This document shows positions 1 to 8,286 of a stretch of 64,000 nt of DNA, piece by piece. The stretch's first letter is position 1. The number at the start of each line of letters is the position of its first letter. Source of the stretch: Mycoplasmopsis gallinarum DSM 19816 (GTDB lineage: Bacteria; Bacillota_I; Bacilli_A; Mycoplasmatales; Metamycoplasmataceae); contig NZ_KK211211.1 in NCBI RefSeq assembly GCF_000621085.1, positions 68,704 to 132,703 of the forward strand, in the 5' to 3' direction. The notes beneath the pieces are model-generated. The model searched no databases, was not told the origin of the DNA, and was given only the letters and a program-made list of their open reading frames with translations. The position numbers and the translations under genes were made by a program.

Positions 1-102
1 AATATTCAAGCAAAAAATTTAGATGAATTTCAAAATATTTTTGAAATTCAACCTGAAGACAAAATGTATCTTGCACCTGAAAAAAGAGTTAAGATTTGAT
101 AA
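1..102 (+). CDS. pepO: 3' end of a first pepO copy (M13 endopeptidase), partial
   Basis: The frame is open from base 1 and gives 33 residues ending in KRVKIW before TAA. It matches the last 33 codons of the complete pepO at 3254-5164 with one synonymous difference (ATT versus ATA in the penultimate sense codon). The similarity continues about 80 bp past the stop, through the terminator, and fades near base 181, which pairs with about 5241. A second, tandem pepO copy therefore lies to the left of the window. Whether it is complete cannot be seen here. TGA is read as Trp. Confidence 0.85.
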
Positions 103-105
103 CTG

Positions 106-130
106 AAAGTGGAATTTTCCACTTTTTTTA
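106..130 (+). terminator. Rho-independent terminator of the first pepO copy
   Basis: The stem AGTGGAA/TTCCACT is followed by a run of seven T. The same structure follows the second pepO copy. Confidence 0.8.
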
Positions 131-261
131 TTAAAATTAAAGTCAATCTACGACCAAAATATGTATTTAGATAAAATTTAAAAAATCGCGCGCAAATTTT
201 AAACGAGTGATTGCTCGATTGTAATTTCAATCCGACCACCCTAAAAAATGTGGATCGAGCG

Positions 262-329
262 CACCTCAAGAGTTTTGGAGGTGTTTTAGCAAATTAAACT
301 TTTTGTCCACTTTTCGTGCTTCGGTTTAA
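262..329 (+). mobile_element. Remnant of an IS3-family right end
   Basis: This stretch resembles the last 70 bp of the intact IS at 1422-2740. It has a CACCTCAAGA...GAGGTGTT hairpin, a decayed transposase tail (a frame reading FGGVLAN then stop, versus FWGVMTN in the intact copy), AAATTAAACTTT, and a degenerate terminal repeat. The match is clear but diverged, so it comes from an older, related insertion whose body is gone. The bases between 184 and 262 include a GCGCGC patch that I cannot assign. Confidence 0.6.
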
Positions 330-365
330 GATGTTAATTTTACTATTTCTAAAACCTATTTTTAG

Positions 366-534
366 GATAAACATCCAAAATTTGACTTATTAGCAGATAA
401 TTTTAAAGATGAAGAAAATTATGTAATTTTTTATAACTACCAAGCAGAAAAGAAAATTATTACAAAAATTGCAAAGGAATATATTTTAATGATGATGTTT
501 ATGTTTGAGATGGAGTAATTACAAAGGAGTGATA
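366..534 (+). pseudogene. Unassigned coding remnant before the Fic gene
   Basis: One frame reads DKHPKFDLLADNFKDEENY and continues as coding-like sequence to an ATATATTTT tract. There it must shift frame to continue sensibly (YFNDDVYVWDGVITKE then stop). It has no start codon and overlaps IS debris, so it looks like the 3' end of a lost gene. It could be the tail of a restriction-modification or antitoxin gene, but nothing in it identifies the family. Confidence 0.25.
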
Positions 535-541
535 GTAAAAG

Positions 542-1162
542 ATGATTAAAAAATATATTTATGAATTAACTACTTATGCATCTAATTTAGAAAATATTGA
601 TATCACTATCGATCAAACAAAAAAGTTAGTTGATAATTTAGATGATTTAAATTTGAATTTTTATAATAAAAACATTGTTTTGAATTTATATCAAACATAT
701 AAAAAAGTAATTCATGAGGAAATTGAATATAATAAAAAATTTCCTGTTTTAACACTAATGGACATTAACAAAAATATCGGTGAGAGAATTATTATTGATA
801 ATGGAAAAATTAGAAAACAAAGTGTCTTAATTACCGGAACTTCTTATAAGCCGCCTGTGGTAAATGAAGAATTAATTAATAATGTAATTTTAGATAGTTT
901 ATATGACTTAAATATTGATAGTGTCTTATCCTTGCAATGTAAATTAATGAAATTGCAACCATTTAATGACGGTAATAAAAGAACCTCAATGATTTTTACT
1001 AATTTACTACTATCAAAACATTTCAATCAAGTTTTAGTTGTGAAAGATATAGGAAAATATCGCAGTTTATTTGTTGATTATTATGAAACAGATGATAATG
1101 AAAAATTAATTGCTTTCTTAAAAAGAAATTTAAAAGGACAAACAAAAAGAATGTTAGTATAA
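542..1162 (+). CDS. Fic/DOC-family protein with a substituted catalytic motif
   Basis: This 206-residue protein carries the Fic core motif near residues 138-147, reading LQPFNDGNKRTS. Fic enzymes transfer AMP or other nucleotide groups to target proteins, using the His of HPFxDGNGR (or ANKR in Doc) as the base. Here Gln stands where that His belongs, while the Phe, Asp, Gly, Asn, Lys and Arg of the loop are kept. The N-terminal 100 residues are Asn/Lys/Ile-rich without a recognisable domain. The start ATG has an AAAGGAG box about 14 bp upstream. It lies in a mosaic of IS debris and gene remnants, so it may be laterally acquired cargo. It is either catalytically impaired or a variant class; I cannot decide from sequence. 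Confidence 0.7.
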   Translation: MIKKYIYELTTYASNLENIDITIDQTKKLVDNLDDLNLNFYNKNIVLNLYQTYKKVIHEEIEYNKKFPVLTLMDINKNIGERIIIDNGKIRKQSVLITGTSYKPPVVNEELINNVILDSLYDLNIDSVLSLQCKLMKLQPFNDGNKRTSMIFTNLLLSKHFNQVLVVKDIGKYRSLFVDYYETDDNEKLIAFLKRNLKGQTKRMLV

Positions 1163-1163
1163 A

Positions 1164-1397
1164 TGAGTAAATTTAAAATTTGACAGTGAAGCACCTATTG
1201 AGAATTGGAATAAAAATATTGAAAACAATCATACAAAACTATTAGTGTTAAACGGTGGAAAAATTCTTACTAATTTTAAAAATCATAGTTTTGAAAATAT
1301 TCCTAAAAAAATTAAAAGCGAGCATTTAGAAGCACTCAGAGAACATATTAATAAGCAGATTAAATTAATAAATAAAAGTAAAAGGAGAAGCAGATAA
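1164..1397 (+). pseudogene. Decayed ORF directly after the Fic gene
   Basis: One frame, open from 1158, reads VNLKFDSEAPIENWNKNI and continues with coding-like composition to a KSKRRSR tail and a TAA at 1395. It has no start codon. The only nearby ATG (1163) lies in another frame and stops after 15 codons. The gene directly follows the Fic stop codon, so it was probably its co-transcribed partner before a frameshift or deletion. No family recognised. Confidence 0.35.
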
Positions 1398-1431
1398 AAA
1401 AATAGACTTTAATGTTCTATCTAAACTGGGA

Positions 1432-1467
1432 CACGAAATATGGACAATCCATATTTCGTGTTTTTTT
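1432..1467 (+). terminator. Terminator-like hairpin inside the left IS end
   Basis: CACGAAATATGGA and TCCATATTTCGTG form a perfect 13-bp stem with loop CAA, followed by seven T. It lies between the left terminal repeat and the transposase start and faces transcription entering from outside. It probably insulates the transposase from read-through, a strategy known from other IS elements; the function here is inferred. Confidence 0.6.
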
Positions 1468-1481
1468 GTATAGGAAAATAT

Positions 1482-2711
1482 ATGAGACAGCTTAAACAGC
1501 ATGAATGACTTGAACTTTTTTCAAGTTATCATGATTATAAAAAAGGTTTAATTGCAAAAAATGATTTTGAAATTAAATTTCTTTCAATCAGAGGAATTAG
1601 TTTTTTTGATAAAAAATTCATAGAAGTGAAAAGGTATTTTATTAGAAATTACAAAAGATATAATTTAGGTATGACTAATTTAGAATCTAAAACAGGTAAA
1701 TCTTCTAAAAAAGGTAAAGGTGCAGGAAGGCCGAAAAAGAAAAATATAACCCCAATTGAAATTGTTAAAAAAGAATTAGAAAAAATGCCAAAAGAACAAT
1801 TAATAGAACTTTTGGAAATTTACAAAGATTCTTTTGATAAAAATGGAATTGAAGTTGATATTTCTAAGATAAAAAAATCTTCAATTTCTGTAAGAAAATT
1901 AGGTCTTTCATTTAGCAAATCTAAATCAACTATTCATAATTTAAAAACAAAAAATAAACAAAATAAAAATCTAAAATTTAATAATAAATATGACGAATTA
2001 GTAATTAAATCATTTAAACAAAATAAATGTTTATTTGGAAGAAAAAGACTTGAAAATTATATAAAAAGAAAATATCAAATAACGCTTAATTATAGAACTA
2101 TTGGTAGAATAATGAATAGATTAAATTTGCTTTGTTTAATTAGAAAAAAGAGAAAAGACAGAGAACAAAAAAATACAAATGTAAAATTTATTGATTTAGT
2201 AAATCGAGATTACAAAGGACAAAAAAATCAAATTATTGCAACAGATGTAACATATATTCAAGCACCAAAAGATTGTGAAAACAATTTTGTTTTCTTGTCG
2301 GTTGCCATTGATCATAAAAGTAAATATATTGTTAATTACAATCTTTCAACAAGAAATGATCTTGAATTGGTTATGCAACATATGTCGAAAATAAAATTAA
2401 ATCAAAAATGAATTGCACATTCTGATCATGGATTTCAATATTCTTCAAAAAATTATGTAGAAACAATTCAAAAGAACAATGGAGTTGTTTCAATGGGAAG
2501 AGTTGGAAATTCTTTGGATAATAGGGAGGCTGAATATTTCTTTTCAATTTTGAAATCTGAATGTTTAAAATTAATAGACATATCAAAAATTACATTTAAA
2601 GAACTTAAAAATTTAATTACTAATTTTATATTTTGATATAACACTGAAAGAATTCAATCTGTACTGAATTGAAAAACACCTCAAGAATCTTGAGGTGTTA
2701 TGACAAATTAA
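1482..2711 (+). CDS. IS3-family (IS150 group) DDE transposase
   Basis: This 409-residue single-frame transposase starts with ATG at 1482 (MRQLKQHEWLELFS) and ends just inside the right terminal repeat. The N-terminal 110 residues correspond to OrfA, with basic, coiled HTH-like sequence including KGKGAGRPKKKN. The C-terminal part is an rve integrase core. The three acids are visible in the contexts ATDVTYIQ, AHSDHGFQYSS and NREAEYFFSILKSE, and the conserved FWYNTERIQ tail is present. Four or more UGA codons are read as Trp. No frameshift signal is needed. It is expected to catalyse copy-out/paste-in transposition of the surrounding element. Confidence 0.88.
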
Positions 2712-3004
2712 ACTTTGTCCAATTTTCGTGTCCCAGTTTAATCTTTTACTTTAATTTTTATATGGTTTTCAAATGTTCTTAAGAACTTGAAAGTTTTATT
2801 AAATTTGAATTTTTTGCTTAAAATTCACCATTTTTTAAGACTTGTTATCTTGCACACACCCTATTTAAACAAATTAATTAACCATATTCACATTTAAAAC
2901 AAAATAATTTAATAAAACTTCCAAGCAATATTTAACAGAACTAATTAATAATATTTATATTTAAAAAACAAAATAACAATAAGAAAATCCCTAAGCTGCA
3001 CACT

Positions 3005-3039
3005 CAATATGGATTGTTCGTATTTCGTGTTCCAGTTTA
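3005..3039 (-). mobile_element. Remnant of a related IS left end, inverted
   Basis: On the minus strand this reads TAAACTGGAACACGAAATA and then continues with a degenerate copy of the intact element's first 35 bp. It directly abuts the rsmE fragment, so an old IS junction probably marks where rsmE was broken. The AT-rich stretch 2744-3004 between the two IS ends holds no gene or structure I can support. Confidence 0.6.
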
Positions 3040-3049
3040 AAAAGTCAAT

Positions 3050-3211
3050 TAAAAACCAATTCAATTATTTATATCGGCCAGAGGGTGGATTTAGCAAAAA
3101 GGAAGTTGCTGAAGTTCAAAAATTTCAAGTGAAAATTATTATTTTAGGAAAAACTATTTTAATAGCTGAACTGCTTGCCTGGAAGCTTTAGCAAATATTG
3201 ATGAAAATTAA
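3050..3211 (+). pseudogene. rsmE: rsmE C-terminal fragment, frameshifted
   Basis: The translated stretch RPEGGFSKKEVAEVQKF followed by LGKTIL matches the GPEGGFS and LGxRILRAET motifs at the C-terminus of RsmE, the 16S rRNA m3U1498 methyltransferase (SPOUT fold). A shift then gives ACLEALANIDEN and a stop at 3209, the expected end of the family (RAETA-x-x-AL). Only about the last 50 residues are present, with at least two frame disruptions, directly behind an IS-end remnant. The gene has lost its N-terminal part and should be non-functional. A functional copy may exist elsewhere. It seems to have been the original upstream neighbour of pepO. Confidence 0.65.
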
Positions 3212-3253
3212 TAAGATATTTATATAATAATTAAATACTAAAAGGATAAGAAA

Positions 3254-5164
3254 ATGAAACCAGCAAATATTAAAGATGACTTATATTATGCAGTAAATGC
3301 TGAATGACAAGAAAAAGCTAAAATTCCTGCTGATAAAACAGCCACTGGCGCTTTTTATGAAATCTATAAAACAATTAGACGTAAAGAAAAAATGTTGGCA
3401 GCTAATTTAATTAAAAATTTATCTGTAAAACCAAATAAAAATGAACAATTAAATAATTTAGCCAAATTTTATGAAATGGCTTTGGATTATGAAACAAGAA
3501 ACAAATTGGGTATTAGACCATTAAAGGAAATTGTTAAAAAGGTTACTAATTTAAAAGATTTGAATGACTATATTACTAAATTAAATAATTTCGAATTAAG
3601 AGAAATTCCTTCATTTTTCGATTTTTCAATTTATTCAGATTTTAAAAATTCTGAAAATCAAATTTTATATTTGGGTAATCCTTCAATCATTTTACCTGAA
3701 AATAGTTTTTATGATGATAGTCATCCAATGAAAAGTAAATTTTTAAATGCATATAAAAAAATGGCAACCAAATTGCTTCAAAAATTTGCTTTTAATCCTA
3801 AAAAAATTGCACAAATTGTTGAAAATGTTTTAAGTTTTGATAGAAAAATTTTAGAATTTCATCCAACTGGGCAAGAATTAGTAAATTACATTGCTTTTTA
3901 TAATCCTCGCTCTCTTGAAGAATTAAATGCTTATGAAGCTGATTTTAAACTTGGAGATTTAGCTAAAAAATTAGTTAATAATCAAAATGTTGATTTTGTT
4001 TCAGTAACTTATCCAAGATTTTTTGAAAATTTAAATAAAATTTTAAACAATCAAACTTTTGATGAATTTAAAGACTGACTTTTAATTAAAACATTAAGAT
4101 TTTATAGTCCGTATTTAGATCGTGAAACTGAAATTATTGGAAAAATTTATACTAAAGTTTCATCTGGAATTAAAAAATTACCTGATAGAAAAAATTCAGC
4201 TTTTGATTTAATGCAAAATTATTTTGGAGATGTACTCGGTTTATATTTTGCTCAAAAATACTTTGGTGAAAAAGGTAAAATCGATGTTGAAAATAAAGTG
4301 GCTAAAATGATTGAGATTTATCGCCAAAGATTGTCTGCTAATACTTGATTATCTGAATCTACAAAAGAAAAAGCAATTATTAAACTTAATAAATTAAAAG
4401 TAAAAATTGGTTATCCAAGTAAATTAAAACCTTATTATGATAATTTTGAAACTAAAACTGAAAAGGCTAATTTAGTAGATAATATTATTTTATTTAATAC
4501 TGTATTAGAAGATTATGCATTTAGTCAATATGGCACTAAAATTGATCCTGAATATTGATCAATGAGCGCTTCGGCTGTAGATGCTTATTATGCTCCTAAT
4601 TTAAATCAAATTGTTTTCCCTGCTGGAATTTTAAATAAACCATTTTATTCATTAAAACAATCTTCATCAGCTAATTATGGTGGAATCGGAGCTGTAATTG
4701 CACATGAAATTAGTCATGCATTTGACAATAATGGGGCTCAGTTTGATGAAAATGGTAGTTTAAATATGTGATGAACTGAAGAGGATTTTGCTAAATTTAA
4801 TAAATTAGGTGAAAAAATGGTTGATTTGTTTGAAGGCCAACCAACTCAATTTGGTTTATGTAATGGTAAATTAACTTTAAGTGAAAATATTGCAGATAAT
4901 GGGGGAATTAGTTGTGCTTTAGCTGCTTCACAACTTGATGCTGATCATGATAGCAAAGAATTTTTCATTTCATGAGCGAAAATTTGAAGAATTAAACAAA
5001 GAGAAGAAATAGCAAAAATTCTTTTATCAACAGACCCTCATGCTCCTGATATTTTAAGAGCAAATATTCAAGCAAAAAATTTAGATGAATTTCAAAATAT
5101 TTTTGAAATTCAACCTGAAGACAAAATGTATCTTGCACCTGAAAAAAGAGTTAAGATATGATAA
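3254..5164 (+). CDS. pepO: Endopeptidase PepO, M13 (neprilysin-like) zinc metallopeptidase
   Basis: This 636-residue protein has the usual length of bacterial PepO and lacks a signal peptide or membrane segment, so it is probably cytoplasmic. The zinc site HEISH is at residues 484-488, followed by [12 protein letters not shown]. The third ligand motif ENIADNGG starts at Glu544, with Asp548 following. [13 protein letters not shown] near residue 595 supplies the transition-state His, and the protein ends in VKIW like other M13 enzymes. PepO cleaves oligopeptides of roughly 5-30 residues, which would process peptides brought in by the Opp importers. The start ATG has AAAGGATAAG upstream. It follows the rsmE fragment and precedes its own hairpin terminator. 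A second copy lies left of the window. Confidence 0.92.
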
Positions 5165-5166
5165 TT

Positions 5167-5190
5167 GAAGTGGAATTTTCCACTTTTTTT
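5167..5190 (+). terminator. Rho-independent terminator after pepO
   Basis: GAAGTGGAA/TTCCACTTT hairpin followed by seven T, the same structure as at 106-130. Confidence 0.8.
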
Positions 5191-5245
5191 ATTAAAATTA
5201 AAGTCAATCTACGATTCAAAATATGTATTTAGATAAAATTTAGAT

Positions 5246-6088
5246 ATGAAAAGATATTTCAATTTCTTTTTTATTATTTTATTTATTTGTTTTTTAATTT
5301 TCCCTATATTAATTATTTATAGAATTGATCCAACACTTGAAACTGCTGCTCCATATATTGTGCCTGAAATTGTAGAAAATTTTTGATTAATTAATGTCAA
5401 GACTAATATTAATTTTAAAATTATTTCTTCATTAGTTTTCACATTAATATTAGTAAAAATTATTATCAGCTCATTTTTAGTTCTTCCTAAAAATAGAATT
5501 ACTAATATTAGCAAATTGATTTGATTTTTTGTAAATATAATTACTTGCTTCTTTATTTTAATTTTAATTATTGATAATACTATTGCAATGAATAAATTGT
5601 GAATTAATTTACTTTTAGTAATTAATATACTTTGATTTTTGTTTAATTTGTCAGATTTAAAAATTAAAAGTAAATATATTAAATTAATTGCACTTATGAC
5701 TTTAATGCTAATTTTTGTAATTTCACTTTTGCCTTCAATTGTGGAAATTACAAAATGAAATGCTCAAACACAAAACTTTGACTTTTTATATTATTCTATT
5801 TATAGTTCTAAAAACTTTATTTTAATTCCTAATTTGATTCTAATTTTTCTTTTTGCTACTTCAATATTATTAGTTTCATTAAACTTAAAATTTAAAATCA
5901 AAGTGCTTAATATTTTTGTCTTCATATTAAATATTTTTACATTTATATTCGCACTTTGAGCCGCCATTTGAGTTAATTCTTATTTAGTTTATAGCAATAA
6001 TATATTCTTAAACATTATTAACAATTTTGCGTTAATGATCTCTATAACTTATTTATCTAATCAAATAGTTAATAAATTTAAATATTAA
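5246..6088 (+). CDS. Hypothetical multi-pass membrane protein
   Basis: This 280-residue protein begins MKRYFNFFFIILFICFLIF and has about seven strongly hydrophobic segments separated by short polar loops, so it should be an integral membrane protein. Several TGA codons are read as Trp (for example in FALWAAIWVN). No catalytic or transport motif was recognised. It lies 81 bp after pepO behind a terminator and has no clear Shine-Dalgarno sequence, so the start at 5246 is chosen as the first ATG giving a hydrophobic N-terminus. The segmental duplication of the pepO tail stops just before this gene. Confidence 0.7.
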
Positions 6089-6204
6089 TAATTCTTTAAA
6101 ACTGATGCATTTTTTTGTATTAGTTTTATTTTTATATTAAAATTAAAACAATATTTGTTTAATACATATTTATTTCAATTAATTAATCATTTTTAAGGAG
6201 ATAT

Positions 6205-7860
6205 ATGAAAGAAAATCACATTAATATTTTTGCCTTAGGTGGTCTAGATGAAAATGGTAAAAACTGTTATGTCTTAGAATATAACGAAAGTATTTACATT
6301 ATTAATACAGGTACCAAAATTCCAATTAATTCAAAAAATGGTGTTGACACTCTCATTCCTTCTTTTGAATATTTACAAAAAAATGCTGAAAAAATTAAAG
6401 GTGTTTTTATAAGTGATGTTAAAAATGAATCTTTTAGTGCCTTACCTTGATTATTAATGAAAGTGCCTAATTTAAAAATTTATACTTCAAGTTTTAATAA
6501 AATTATGATTTTAGATAGATTATCAAAATATAAAATTGATAACCCAAGTTATAAAGTTGAAGTGCTTAATAAAACTTTAAATTTAGGTGAAATTTTTGTG
6601 CAACCAATTGCTTTAGCTGGTTCAATGCCAGGTCATATTGGTTTTGATTTCATAACCCCAAATGGCGACATTTTATTTTTATTCAATTTTGTTGAAGGCG
6701 ATTTAGGAATTTATGGACGTCTAAATTTTGAAGAATTAGCTAAAAAATTCACTAAACGTAAAATTTTATGTTTGGTTGTTGATGCTGGTAAAGCTAATTA
6801 TGGTGATCGGGCAATTAATAAAATTAATTTACCACAAAATATTAAAGACATTTTTTTAAGTGCGAAAGAAGATGAAAGAATTATTATCGGTGCTTACGAT
6901 GAAGAAATGGTGGCAATTCAACAAATTCTTGAATTAGCTATTGAAACTAATCGTCCTGTTATCACTTATGGAAAAACTTACGGGCAAATTTTAAATTTAA
7001 TTCAAAAGTCTAATCCCACTTTAAAGTGACCAAAAATAATTGATTATAAATATGCTAACAAAACTAAAAATGCCGTTATTTTAGTTACTGGTTCAACTGA
7101 AAGATTATATAGTCGCTTTTTAAGAATCACTGATAATAAAGATGTATTTCTAAAACTTATTCCCTCAGATACAGTTATTATGCTAGCACCAGCAGTCAAT
7201 GGTTTAGAATCTTTAGAGGCTTTAACTCTTGATGAAATTGCTAAAATCACTCCAAAAATTAGTGATGTTTCAAATAATGAATTTTATCGTCATCATCCAA
7301 CTAAAGTTGACTTAGTTAATTTAGTTAAAGCAATTGAACCAAAATATATTATTCCAGTTGAAGGTTTATATAGATATTTAGCTGATGCGCAAAGATATAT
7401 TTCTGAAGAAACTAATATTAATAAAAATAATATTTTATTAATTCAAAATGGTAAAGTTGTACATTTTGTTAATGATGAATTATTATCAACTAAAGGGAAA
7501 GTCAAAGAAGTTGGTGATACCATTATCGATGGTTTTGGAGTTGGTGATATAAGTAATGAAGTTATCAACGAAAGAGAAATGTTAGGCCGTGATGGTGTTG
7601 TCTTAATTAGTTGTTTATACAATCCAAAAAATAAATTATTAACTGGTAAAATGCAAATTAACTTTGTCGGTGTAATTGATAAAGAAGAAAAAAAAGAAGC
7701 ACAAGATTTAATTAAATCAACTATTTTAAAGTTAATTGAATCTGAAACTTTTGATGGTTTAAAAGATTTTCAAAATCGTGCTCGTCATATGATTAGAAAA
7801 AAAATGTTTAAATCTTTTGATAAAGAACCAATGGTAATTGTGTCTTTAAATCAAATTTAA
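6205..7860 (+). CDS. Ribonuclease J family protein with degenerate metal site (J2-like)
   Basis: This 551-residue protein has the RNase J architecture: an N-terminal beta-lactamase region (FALGGLDENGKNCYVLEYN), a central beta-CASP region (residues about 215-380) and a C-terminal domain. RNase J enzymes carry out 5'-3' exonucleolytic and endonucleolytic mRNA turnover and rRNA maturation. The metal-binding HxHxDH motif is missing: where it is expected (after KIKGVFISD) the sequence reads VKNESFSALP. The later Asp of TGDF is replaced in FLFNFVEG. The C-terminal HH (FYRHHPTKVD) and PVEG motifs remain. This resembles catalytically weak RNase J2, which partners an active J1. AAGGAG lies 6-8 bp before the ATG. 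It is followed by a terminator and is probably monocistronic. Confidence 0.8.
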
Positions 7861-7883
7861 CTAGGTTTTGACCTAGTTTTTTT
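7861..7883 (+). terminator. Rho-independent terminator of the RNase J gene
   Basis: Stem CTAGGT/ACCTAG with a short loop and seven T, beginning immediately after the stop codon. Confidence 0.85.
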
Positions 7884-7917
7884 AAAATAAAATTATTTTT
7901 TATTTTTATTTTATGTA

Positions 7918-7923
7918 TATAAT
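7918..7923 (+). promoter_or_regulatory. -10 box of the structured transcript upstream of opp
   Basis: A perfect TATAAT within TATATAATAAG lies behind the RNase J terminator. The first GC-containing sequence follows about 8 bp later, placing a transcription start near 7930. Confidence 0.5.
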
Positions 7924-7929
7924 AAGCGT

Positions 7930-8199
7930 GTTATGTTGAATACAAGTTTTTATTTAAAAGGATTAATGAATATTACCATTTGCCCATTTGTGACTAAGAT
8001 GGACATTATTTTTCATTATCAGCCTGCTAAATAAAAATGACTTAGGCAGGCCTTCCTGCTTAAACTAAATAATAGAAATAAATATTATGAAAACTATAGA
8101 ACAAAAGACATAGTAGGAAGAAACCTATAAAAATATTAGTCAAAATGTGCTATAGTCAATGAGAATGAACTTGTTGGTTATAAGCCAACAAGTTTTTTT
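7930..8199 (+). ncRNA. Candidate structured RNA or opp leader, family unknown
   Basis: This 270-nt stretch is flanked by a TATAAT box and a strong terminator and has a higher GC content than the flanks. It contains complementary segments: GCCTGC/GCAGGC (8022-8053), the closing pair ACTATAG (8093-8099) with CTATAGT (8151-8157), and a CCCAT/ATGG hairpin. A 22-codon frame (7966-8034, MNITICPFVTKM...) sits behind AAAAGG and could be a leader peptide. It lacks the signature sequences of RNase P RNA, tmRNA, SRP RNA and the T-box. It ends about 88 bp before oppA, so it is either a free small RNA or an attenuator for the operon. Confidence 0.45.
8168..8199 (+). terminator. Strong terminator ending the structured transcript
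   Basis: Stem AACTTGTTGG/CCAACAAGTT around loop TTATAAG, followed by seven T. It stands between the RNA candidate and oppA. Confidence 0.85.
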
Positions 8200-8286
8200 A
8201 ATCAATATAACGTGTAAGAAAAGTTTAAAATAAATAAAAATATTAAATTACTTAATTAAATAATAAGTAACTTATGAAAGGAAAAT

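Larger units (their letters stand above)
1..181 (+). repeat. Direct repeat of pepO tail and terminator (other copy 5063-5241)
   Basis: Base 1 aligns with 5063. The two copies run together through the stop codons (102 and 5164) and the hairpin terminators, with a handful of differences after the stop, and diverge near 181/5241. The second copy continues into a membrane-protein gene (start 5246), while the first runs into IS debris. This is what a segmental duplication or recombination between pepO copies would leave. Confidence 0.85.
1422..2740 (+). mobile_element. Intact IS3-family insertion sequence (IS150/IS1138-like)
   Basis: The 1319-bp element is bounded by inverted repeats that begin TAAACTGGGACACGAAA at the left (1422) and end with the complement at the right (to 2740). 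ATC occurs immediately outside both ends (1419-1421 and 2741-2743), consistent with the 3-bp target duplication of IS3 elements. It contains one uninterrupted transposase gene. As in IS1221 and IS1138 of other mycoplasmas, orfA and orfB are a single reading frame. The intact gene, matching ends and preserved duplication suggest a recent insertion. Confidence 0.85.

Noticed and set aside
48-269. 73-residue minus-strand frame at the left edge.
   Set aside because: It spans the duplicated terminator and IS debris and has no coding character.
7930-8199. RNase P RNA, tmRNA or T-box leader.
   Set aside because: The GAGGAAAGUC and ACAGAA motifs of RNase P, the tRNA-like ends of tmRNA and the T-box sequence are all absent.
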